Below, piece after piece: positions 25,801-37,800 of a DNA stretch of 64,000 nucleotides. Below the pieces are notes generated by a model. It did not search any database. It was not told where the DNA came from and saw only the letters and a program-made list of their open reading frames with translations. The translations under genes were made by a program, and so were the position numbers. This DNA comes from Blastobasis lacticolella (lineage: Eukaryota; Arthropoda; Insecta; Lepidoptera; Blastobasidae), in contig LR990056.1 in the NCBI GenBank assembly GCA_905147135.1, positions 13,092,001-13,156,000 on the forward strand. The letters run 5' to 3'. Numbering within the stretch: position 1 is the stretch's first letter; the number at the start of each line of letters is the position of its first letter.

Positions 25801-28800
25801 ATAGGCTGTTGAATTACAACTTTAGTGAGAAAGCTGAAATGTTTTATTATTAGTTTAAGTATTTGGAACTGCATAACATGCTTGATACACAATCTAATAC
25901 TTGACATATTAAAATATTATATGTACTTCGTTCGCATAGTACGCTTTTCTAACTCTGGGTCAGCCTGAAAATCAGCCTTGTGATTGGCTGCTGCCCTTCA
26001 TAGCATTACGCTGAGGTTGGTCCAACGTCACATCGCCCTGCCTTCCATTTTTGTAAATTTTACTGTGTACTTGGGCCAAATAAAGATTTGTCTATGGCCT
26101 TAAATCCTGGTCTAACGATAATTCGATGCATGTGCATCATTGTCATAGGATGACTGGAGAAATTCATGTGTGTCAATACCGACTCTATGGTCTACAATTT
26201 AGAGTTTAATCTCAACCAACCTGCAACTCGGGGAAGCTCTGCCTCACAATCAACGTCCACAGATTGTACAGTACGCAGAGCGTGATCAGCCACAACCAGT
26301 AGAAGTAGAAGTTCTCGTCAGGATTGACGACAGTCCGGGGTACCCTCACTCTTCTCCGCCGTTGTCTGTGGCTGGCCTTGTGGTCACCGGCGGCACCTTC
26401 CGACCCTGTGTCCTCTACCTGTGTTAGAGATTGCTTGATGACTAGATGCACGAAATATTGGATAGAGGCTTTTTCTGCAGTCAGTTGCAGAGAGAAATAA
26501 TGTCCTACCATACATTTAACGTATGCTAAGTATGGCTTGTACGTACAATCAGGCCAAAAAAGTGGATTATAGTTAGAGTAAGAAGGTGAACCCTGGCAGA
26601 ACTATGCTCCTCCACCCATGGTCCTGTCGACCTCGGTAATACGAACCGCGTCAGACCTAATCGGGTCGGTGATACGCACGCCCTGGCAAAAGTCGGGATA
26701 AGCACTAGGACGATGATGATGATGATTTTAATAAATGGGCACTAATGGAATTGCATATAATAATCGCTACAGGGCGCCAAAAATATCGACAGTAACCGCT
26801 TTCCATCAGGTAGACTATCCTTGTATGTCTAGGCTATTAAAAAACTTTAAATTACTTATACCTATTGAGTGGCAATGCCCATTCTGATTTTGTTCAAGAT
26901 ATCAGTAATAGTATACATAGCTATTTACCGGTATGCGAAGGCATTTCGAATTACAAGCCACCTATACGAGAATTTAATGGACTCGTTCGTACACATTCAA
27001 CGCAATCGTGAGAGGATCGTTTTAAATGTCAATTTAACGTAGGTGTACACCGGGGAAGGTCGTATACCGTCCCATAAAGATCAAATTCTTTATGCTGATC
27101 CCGATATTCACTGTCGATGAAGACTGGAGGGTTTATGTCAAGATCGTAAATTGAAGTATATACCTGTAACCACAGAAATGAAACAAAAACAGAATCCATG
27201 TTACCTTAAAGAGATGCGGTGCATGAAAGGTGTGACAATCTCCTTTGTTGTACATGACATACACTCATCGGGTCTTACAACGCGCCGCCATTTCGTAGCG
27301 TTCGGACATATTTTTCCTCGACGAAAAATATTTTAAAATGCCGTCATGTGTAGTGAAATCGTGTAAAAGTTACTGGAAAAAATGTAACAAGGCAGGAGGA
27401 ATTACCTACCACGCGTAAGTAATTATGATTCGTGCTACTTTTTTTATTAATGTTTTATTTACTTTTGTGCAAATTTCGAACAAAAATACAACGATGTGGC
27501 TACCTGTTTTTCGGGAAAATTCCCATAAAGTGGGGAATTCTTTATTAAATTTGTGACTCAAATCAGGTTCCGAATTTTTATTACCTAAGTCGCTTCATCC
27601 ATATTTAAGGCGAGGACGGCTCCATTTCATCGAAACGAATGATTTTTAAACGTGTAGATTGATGCAGACGTATAATGATTCGATAGCTAAATAACTAGAT
27701 CAAAAGTTTCTTCGAATACTTTTTTTTAATTATGCATACATACATGACGTTTCGCCATTTTCCTAGTACTTTAATCCACTTGTCACGGTTCTGACTAACC
27801 TCTCTCGCTTCTTCCAGTTCCGCACTCATCATCTTTTCATACATGCTCGACGATTTGGGCTACTCTTTCTTTTTGTTAAATATCTCCGATTTGATCATGC
27901 TATGTACCTACTTCTCAGTATTTCCCTTCTTACGCTTCCATGCACTTCTGCCATATACCATCATATTTTTCTTTTTCGTCCTCTCTTCACGACCAAACCA
28001 ACTTTGAATTCCTATCTCTATCCTAGTCACTAAATCCTCTTCCACTCCAGCAAGTCAGGGAACTGCTTGAAACATCAACCAATTAGTAGTCAATTACACA
28101 ATTCCGTAATTTATTGCTTATTAAAACACCTTCAATACTTCTAAACACCCTCACTTCTATTGCATTTATCCTACTTTCGTGCTTGTTGTCTCATAGACAA
28201 CTTTCTCTTCCATACGTCAATGCTGTAACGAGCACTCCTCTGTTAAGAAGCTATCTTGGACACCCGGCTGTTTACAAAAGTATGTAGTACTCTTTTCACT
28301 ATATTTCTGGCATTCACTCTCCTTTCGACATCACTTTCACACTTTACACCCCTTGTAAACAATCAAGTTATAACATCAACATCAACATACCCTAGAAGAT
28401 TATGGTATTTAGAGGGTAGGGTATTAGGTTTAATCGATTGTTTGATTTAAAATCTGCAATTTAACGTTTACTATCACCGAATAATTTTTTTATTCAGGGG
28501 ATAACTTCATTATAATCAAACAAAAATCTTTCGAAACTAGTACGTTTTCGCATTTTCAGATCGCTCCGCGTTCAAAATGCGTAATTGATAAATAGACCTT
28601 ATTCTATGAGTAACACATTCCACTCTATGATCTACCATTCTATGATCTATCAGCGCAAAACGGATTTTAATTCCGTGCCGTCCTCGCCTTAAATTTTTAT
28701 ACCTACTTACGAGCATTGTAGTGTAGCCTTAAGGCTAGTTTCCCACAAGCGCGCTTCATACAAACGTAGTTTGATCATATTTTCAAAGTACACAGATTTT

Positions 28801-31800
28801 TATATTTCTATAGAAATCTTGAATCTCGTGTAACTTTGAATTGATATATTTATTATACCACAAGCATCGATATTAGTTTCTGGATCACGTCTACAAAATT
28901 TCATTGATTTTTATAGCGCTATATTGAAAATAAGATCAAACTTCATATGTATGGAGTGTTCTCGGGAAGACTCCTCTTATCAACATATTTCATTACTTAA
29001 GAATTTTTAAATAAATAATTACAATCAGAACTTAATAATTTTTATTTATTTATTATTGTAAAGTTGTATTGCTAACGTAATACATAAAGAGGGCAAAATG
29101 GATCATGTATATGGACACCCTAAAATTACGCAGACATATAAAATGGCGGCCATTTCTATGCTTCCCTCATGACTTAAGACACATGGATTCTGTTTTTGTT
29201 TCATTTCTGTGCCTGTAACCTGATCTAGCATCCAAATGATTTATATGGACCATTTAATATAATTTGAAACCAATTTTGTCTCGTCAAGCAACAATATCGG
29301 ATGACAGTGCGGTGCCATAAATTTTCTCTGCTGAAGTTGTTTAGGCTTCCAAGGCTCAGTGTCTTTTTGCCTTACAATATCTTTAACTACTTGGTATTTT
29401 GTTATTCCGTAAAGCATCTGTTCAATCATCATTCGTGATTCACAATGTTGTTCTCGATCATTAATAACCGAAAGGCTATTATACTTTGGCTACTGAAAGT
29501 GTCTACTTTCTACTCAGCATTTTGAGCAATAGATTTTTAAAGTGCCGTCGGTATTGAGATCTTACATGAGACGCTAATCTGGACGTTCAAAAGCATTCGT
29601 TTCGATGAAATGGACGCCATGTTCGCCTTAACACGGCTGACCGTTTGTCGCGCCCGCGCCCGCAGATCGACCCGATCGATGGGGAAACTTAAAATAATAA
29701 CAACAACCATATGACAATTTGGATGAACTGACAAATTGACGTTGATTCTTTTAATGTAAAAAGTTGGCCTATATATGCAGGGTTTATATTATCTATTTTC
29801 AGTCTTTACATACAGTAGCCAAAGTATAGTAGTGCATTTTACTTACAGTTTCTTGTGTCTCCGGTATCTGCCTTGTAGAAAATCTTTTGAGGAAGGAGTC
29901 TTCCCTCTTCAGCGGAGGTTTCTTCTGTATTGCCGAGCTTAGTTGCACGGTGGTCCGGAGTTTCATCCATCGCTGATTCGACTTTGTTCTGCATTTCATT
30001 CACACATATTAGTCTATAGATGGGGCAGATAAGGACGGGGAAGTCGAAGCAATAGCCATGCTCAAAGTTCGAGTCAGAAAGGGAGTTTATACAGTTGAAT
30101 TAGTAAGGCCGAAAGTTCGATGGGCGAGGATGACTGAAGAATGTTCGTTTCAAGAAAGTAAACTTTGAAGAATTGGAATTTTGTTAGAAATGTCTAAATA
30201 ATTAATTAAATTAAAAAAGTTTTGTTAGTAAACTGCTAAAGTACGCTATTTAAGAAAATTTAATATTTATTGCTTTAGAAAAAACATGAAACTTTTATTA
30301 CACGTGCAAACAAATATTATCTACCTTTATTTACATGCTGCATTGCAATATACTTACTAGAGAAACAAAAATCAATGCTTTCATTAATAGTATGTCTGTA
30401 GAGTGAGATATAGTGAGTTGGAGCTATGAAATCACGCTAAAACTAATTCTAGTTGCATCTAACAGTCCAGGACTTCGAAATGCTAAGACCATTAATCTAT
30501 ACAATATAACAAATCTATTTAGTAAAACGTTGCAAATGCAAAAAATCAAACACCGATTGATCTCCCAAGTGAAAGGTAAGAAAGTTTCCAAGGTGAGCTA
30601 AGAGACACAATAATTATCACAAGAAAAACACACCAAACCAGTGACATACTGAATACCATTCCCGAAGGCCTAACACAGACGATAGGTCACATCATATAGT
30701 GGGAAATCATAAACAAACAATGATATATACATATAAATTCGACAACGATGCTGCTTTACCGTTGTTCTATCGAACCTTTTTATTTTCCTGAGGGCCTGGT
30801 AGTATGCCATTACTGCCTGGACGTGTCTCCACTTATGTCCGCGTTTGTCAGAGTCTGACTCCTGCCTCTCAGGTTCGTGGTGGGACCTGCGAGAGCTTGA
30901 CGAGCTCGAGGCAATGATCGGTCGCCTATAAAGGGATGGGAGTGTTATACGGAGGCAGTGTAGTTGTGTGTCGAGATGCCCAGGGCCCGGGCGTCAGCTT
31001 TGGTGATAGTGGTTGGAATTTTAATGATTCTCCTGCTTAGATTAATGGAATTTAAAAATGAATAGAAGACGATGGATTAGATGATCCGCTACCAGAGTAT
31101 CGACATCCTATTGAACAACACGCAATCATTGTCCTTGCCAATTCAAACGACTTCGGTATCAACCGTGAAATTTTGGAAGCGATATACTCATACAATGAAG
31201 CATTACAGTATCAACATCTCCGTCTAAATACGCAAGTCACTAAGCACAGTTTTCAATTGGAGTACGAAGAAAAAGCAAATCCAAAGGTTCGTTCACCAAA
31301 GACGACGCCAAGGAACCCACATTCCCCATAATGATTCGTACGTGGAGACTTCATAAAGAATAACATGCATCAAAATTCAGCGTTGAACTAATTTCGCTCA
31401 CAGACACATTACGTGTAAGTACTTATAGCAATACTGTGTCTATATCTTTCAGCCGGTGCAGGTTCGTGTACTATACAAACTATGCGTTATGCACATAATC
31501 TTTGTGATAGGCGAGGGCACCAATTACGTATCAAATGCTTTTTGGACGATTCGTTTCATTGCTCTCCTGAGAATTTGATGGATTGACATATATTCTGAGA
31601 ATTTCTTCAACTATTTATCAAATAGTATTGTATTTTGGCTAATTTCTTAATTTCTTCTAAGATTTATTTGAGATAAATTGATTCAAAATGTTCTACGTCT
31701 CTCAGAAAACTTACAATCCAGCAATCCCAAAGACAGCAATACCAGTCTCTAAGGGCATACGTAATCGGTATTGGATCGTGCTTGCTAGGGCAGCTAAGCG

Positions 31801-34800
31801 TATCCAAAGCGGTGTAATCGCCGTCATAGTGCCACTTACATATCCTCTGGCCTCTGATTCTGATTGGACGAGAATGGCGATATCTTGCTCAACAATCTAA
31901 ACAATTCGGGAAAAGTTCGGTTCAGTTTCGCCTTGTTATGTTTACACATACTTGCTTTCTTTTCATCGGTCTGTATATGTCCGTATGTGTGTGTACTACG
32001 GATAAATGAATATTAATATATGAATATTTTTGACATATAAACCTATGAAGGATTCTTGCATTTGTGGACTGCACAGTTTATGACATATTTACACCCTAAT
32101 TCACCCTTGATTATGTCTTACAGGCCGTTCAATATTTGCAATATGTTGAAAAGAGTTTTTAGGGGTAAACAAGAAAGTTTCATCCTGTGTACATGCCGTA
32201 GCCAAGGCATCCCTCTCAGCCAACCTCTAAGCCAACCTCTAAAGCGCGTGCACAATACGCTCGTCAAAATTTTATTAATTTCTATTCTCGTCGTATTTCC
32301 ATTCAAAGTTGTATGAACTCTCAATAGAAATTAATACTATCTTGAAGAGCATACTGTACGCGTGCTGTAATGTGGACGTTTGTTCTATTTCCAGCCCTTC
32401 AATAATCTAAAATAGGTGTCAAAGGCCAATGATGATGATACCCTAATTCAAAGCTTATGTGTAAAAGTGCTGTAAGCTGTATATTACGCATAGCAGGACA
32501 GACTTAGTCTAGTTTAAAAGCTTCACTGTTACTCGTTCTGTAATTAATCACTTATAGAAACAATTATGGTACTTAATATTCCGAGAATATGCTATATACA
32601 GAGAGTATGTTAAACGATACCTCATAGAATATTCATGTAATTCCAATATGTAAACAGGGGCTTTTAGAATGTAGACTGGATTTATATATGGTATGGAAGT
32701 TTGTTTCAAATGACAAAGTTATGGGCAGGTTTCGTTTGCAATTTGTTAGGTCTCCAGATAACGACTTTGTAACTGGGGTAAAAGACGTGTTCTATTCAAA
32801 TATAATGATGATGAGATGCTGGTAAGTGTGTTTTCTCATAAGTTTTGCAAAGGAAAAGTTGATAGGATTCTCGTTGGTGTGTTTGTTATTGTAAGTCGAC
32901 TGTTTTGATATAATGAAAACATCGTCGTGATAAATTAGTTTTGGTTTTCATTCAAAATGTCTTTGAACAGAAGATAAAGTTAACAAATATTTTAAAAGGT
33001 TAGGTTTGGCGAAGCCATACGTTGGAGAACATTATTTGAATACTAACCGACACTCTTACGGTGAGGGAAAACATCGTGATGAAACCTGCACATTCAATGT
33101 ACTGAATATGTAACTATGATCCAAACCCCAGGCCATCGGGCGCGGGAGCATAACCATTAAAGCCAAGTAAAAAACGTTCGGCGAGGCAGGTCATTTTCTT
33201 GCAAAGTAAATTTAGAGGAACGTCATATTTCTTCCAAGTCATTTCCTGGGTCTACTTTTCAGTAGGTCTATGCTTTTCACTTGTTCGTAATTGGGTATAT
33301 TAAACACGGCTTTTTAAGTGACTCAAAAATAAAAAACTAGGTTCTCAATTTGACTGTATGTTTTGTATTTCTATTTTTCATGTTTGTAACGCGATTACTC
33401 CGACAATTGTGAATCGATTTTGAATTAACTTTTTTTGTTTGCAAGAGTTTTGTCCTGTTTAGTAAGTTTGTTTTCATTATAGTTTACAATGTTTTGTTCC
33501 TCCAACAAAACGCCAAAACACCAAACACCGTCGTATGACACTCGTGTGCGTAATTACAAACTCGGCAGCATTACGCCATCGTCTTCGGCTCGGGCTGAAT
33601 CGAGCCTCGTACGTAATTACCAAAAAGATTGGAAATTTAGCTACCTTCAAGGTTAAGCTGGCAATTAAATTTTCAGCTCTGTGGATTAATTACCAACTTA
33701 GTGAAGTTGAGTGACTAGACTGCAGCTAGACAAATGGATTTAAATGCATCTAGGGCTTTATTGTTGAGGTATATAGTCTGAACATTGTTTTGTAATACAC
33801 TTTGCGTCAACATATAATAGTGCCTCGAAAATTAGCTGCGATCTCTTTAAGTACTGTTCAAAAACGATAATGGCATGATTTTGTAGGTTTATTATTACTT
33901 AAATTTTTTTATGCCATACGGCAGACAAACAGGTAAGCGGGCCAACCGACGGATAGTGGTCGCAACAACCAATAGTCATTGGCAGCACCAGGGGTATCAC
34001 TAATTGACAGGAGGTGAATTTTCATCAAAATTTTGTATTGGATGTCCTTAGTTAGACGGTTTATTTATTACGTCATTATTGTGATAGATGTGTTGATGAA
34101 ATAGGACACGGTTCCTGGGATCCCGATCGAGTATCCTAATCCGTTATAGTTTCAGGTTTCTCATCACTGACCCAATTGGATTACTCAGCCCATGCAGTTA
34201 CTCATTTGGGCCACTCATTATAGATAGATATAATCTTCTCAACTCCATTAAACTAGAACGTTGTAATTGAAGTCTATGATAATGTATTTAGTATTACTTA
34301 CTAGTAGGCTGGCTAGTAATCGTAAATACACGAATGAGTACTTATTCAGTAAATAACTACCGCAATATTAAAATTTTAATTTGGTTTTGACTAATAAGAA
34401 CCTTTTGAGCACCTATTACTTCGAAATATTACACCCATATATAAACAATTGTATAGTCAATTTTATTAATTTTAACGGACGCATATTACCGAGTGCAACT
34501 TAAGCATTGTCCGTGGAACCCTGTGCGTTCGCAAATATATTCGAGTTCTGTCCGAGTTCACTATAGTCCGTCAATTCTTATCGTCGCGTGGGAAAAATTT
34601 TGATAGTCCTACTGAATTTCATATTCAAAGGAATCGTTTCGTCTGTGGGATATTGGTACGCCAACTAAAACCAAACGACCTACATATAATATATATGTTT
34701 ACGCACTCAAATCAGATATAGTGCGCTCTTCGAATCAAAGACTAGCGAAATAGCAATAAAGAAATCTTGAAGTCGCTCCACTGTAATTATCTGATCTGCC

Positions 34801-37800
34801 AAATCCTGGATCATAATCAAGGTGGACCCCGGGTCCTCGTGCGTGAGGGCACAACCGATATATTAACGCAAAGATGACCAATAAAGAAACTATAAAGAAT
34901 CATTTTGACCTACCAATAGAAGAATAATTTTTTTTTTAATGTTATACGGCAGACAAACAGGCAAGCGGGCCACCTGATGGAAAGTGGTCACCGCCGCCTA
35001 TGGACATCAGCAACACCAGGGGAGTCACTAATGCGTTGCCCGCCTCTGAAGAGACCTCTAATATACCTCTTGAACGATCCTATGCAAATTGGCGTTAAAG
35101 CCTCGGTTGTGCTCTCGTGCCCGAAAGCCCGGGGTTCGCTTTGACCATAATCTAGGTTTTGGTAGATCAGGTAAGTAATTACAGTGAAGCGATTGCCATC
35201 TGACCTCAGTAGCCTACCAGGGGAACCGACCAGATTGGCTCATAGTTGCTCAGGCAGTCATCATCATTGTCCTAGCCCTTATCCCGGCCTTTGCCAGGGT
35301 CTGCTTTCCTACTCAATCTTCTCCACTTCTCCCGGTCTTTGGCAGTCTCTCGTCGTAAGCCGCTGACTCTCGCATTCGACTCAGCGATATCAATCCATCG
35401 CTTCTTGGGTCGCCCACGGGGCCTCTTTCCTGATACCGGCAGATTCAGGCACCTATTTCCCACGTATCCCTGAGGCTTACGCAACACGTGACCAAACCAG
35501 CGCAGACGAGCCTCCTCGATCTTATCTGCGATATCCCTCATGTCAAGGCTGCCACGGATGTACTCGCTACGTACTCGATCGAGTCGCGTAATTCCGCACA
35601 TCAACCGCAGCATTTTCATTTCGTTGGCGTGGAGTTCGCGAACATGTTTCGTCAGCGCTGGCCAAGTCTCGCAGCCATAGAGCATCACCGGTCTAATTAT
35701 ACTCTTATATATAAGCCCTTTGAGCTTTACAGGGATTTTAGGGTCACAGGTGACTGCCGTGAGTTATAATCAAATACAATACACTCAGGCGATGTTATTA
35801 ATAGTCAGTAGCTGCTGGAGCTACTCAATACGTATCACCCCCCGCTCTTAGAATAGCTAAATCGATATTGCACACTCGATACACAAAGGTCGTGGAGGCT
35901 CGACATACTTCACCTTCGATTTATATTGTTTGATATTATTTTTTAAGCAGCTGTTATTTCGATCGTCTTCACGAAATCCGTGAGGTCGATAATTTTTCAC
36001 GGGCTATCTATAATATAATTTGATAATATTGTACTTTCGTAACAGTGAAATAATTTTAATCAACTGTTTAGCATATCTGCACGACTTAAGGATCAATGAC
36101 TAATGTGGTCTCTGCCTGCTTACCTCCATGAGAAAAAAGCTTGATTTTATATGGCTATGTTGATGGCATACGATTTGAAGTTAAAAAAAACATCCCGAAT
36201 ACAATATTATGTATGTTTGGTTTCGCAATAATTTTATATCTTTGCCTTTGGCCGTGCGGTGTCCGGCAGAGTAGAATAGCACCAACCCCTTACACTCATG
36301 GGTGTCGTACAAGGCGACTAATGTTTTCAAGGCAAAAGATCAAGAGTCTCCGTAGTCTGAAAAATGGGCAGCAGCATTTTCCATTGTTATATTTAAACAC
36401 TGCGATCTCCAACCCGCCTGCCAAGCGTAGATATTATGGCAATAACCTCCCCTTTCGTGGGAGAGGCTCTAAGTCCTGCAGTGGACTGTTACGGGCTGTG
36501 ATGATGTGATGATGATACTATTGCAAGCCGTCTCTCGATATAATTGGTCAGTTGTTTAGCTGCGAAGTGGTAGAAGTTAGCCCTACGGACTTTTCAAAAT
36601 ACTATTTTGTGGCACAACAGTGTGTAGATTTCCATATTCAGCTAAAGTTTTGATATGTATCTTAATATATGCTTAATTAGTATAAAACAAAGGCGCTTCC
36701 CGCCTTATGCCCTTTTGTATGTATGTATGTTTCCTTGGATCCTTTAAACTACACAACGGATTTTAACGCGGTTTTCAACAATAGATAGAGTGATTCAAGA
36801 GAAAGGTTTATAGGATAAGACAACACGCGATCGAAGTCGCGGCGGGCTAGCGAGTAAAATATAAACATTAGTTTTGATTTCTTTATTTTGAACGCTTTTG
36901 TATTTTTTTTATGTTATGCGGCAGACAAACAGGCAAGCGGGCCACCCGATGGAAAGCGGTCACCGCCGCCCATGGACATCAGCAACACCAGGGGAGTCAC
37001 TGATGCGTTGCCCGCCTCTGAAGAGACCTCTAATATACCTCTTGAACGATCCCATGTCATAGTCCAAAGGAAACACTGTGTATTTTTTCTTGTTGTACCG
37101 TATCTACCTGTAGATACCTTACCTTAGTATCTACTTGTAGATATAGGAAGCAAGGATTCTTGCACCGAATAAAACTACATAGCTTAGCCATTTTTTTAGT
37201 TGCGTCGTTTGAATTAATTAATTTAACATAAGCATTCCATTCCTTAGTCCACATATGCCCTTTTGGAATTGTTGTCAACTTCGCCTTTCCTTTACAAAAC
37301 AATATAGTCTTATACCAACAATTACGGGGCTAGGACCCACATACTCTGCATTTTGATAACTTTCCATTATGCTAAGAAAGGCTCTGTATTGTTTGACAAA
37401 GCCTGACTGTACCAACGGTCCCTGTTGTCAGCTTGGATAATCCTTCCGCCTTGACAAATAGCCCGTATACATAATATTGTATGTTCCCTTCCTGTTTCGT
37501 ATGTTGTAACGTGTATTTGAAATGAAATATCATAATAATAATTTGTACCGTTATCCTCAGTAACAGCTAAACAGGTAGTTACGTATATTGATTTTGAGTT
37601 TCATAGAATTCATAAATGCATGGATTGAATAGGTAACGGACTGGGACTTTAGCAAGAAACTTTGAATTGTCATTAAAACCTTCAGGTTGTCTGGAAGACA
37701 TCTCTTGAAGAGACAAGCTCACCTTTGTAAACTATGTTTAAGTCTTAACGATGTAACATTGTTTTATGTACAATAAAGAATATATAACATTGAATTTTCT

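Larger units (their letters stand above)
27163..29219 (+). mobile_element. P-element-like transposon with nested insertions
   Basis: The element is 27,171-29,211 (2,041 bp). Its ends are 31-bp perfect inverted repeats (27,171-27,201 and 29,181-29,211, starting CACAGAAATGAAACAAAAAC). An 8-bp direct repeat CCTGTAAC flanks it (27,163-27,170 and 29,212-29,219). A subterminal inverted repeat GCCGCCATTT lies at 27,284-27,293 with its inverse at 29,141-29,150. A THAP-type exon begins at 27,338, 167 bases from the left tip. TIR length, 8-bp duplication and N-terminal THAP domain together match the P superfamily. A TTAA-flanked element (27,609-28,688) and a MITE (28,737-28,972) sit inside; without them only about 0.7 kb of P-like sequence remains, so the rest of the transposase is absent and the copy is non-autonomous. 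Confidence 0.85.

Noticed and set aside
35488..35769. 93-codon open frame on the plus strand
   Set aside because: Antisense shadow of the RTE C-terminal coding region.
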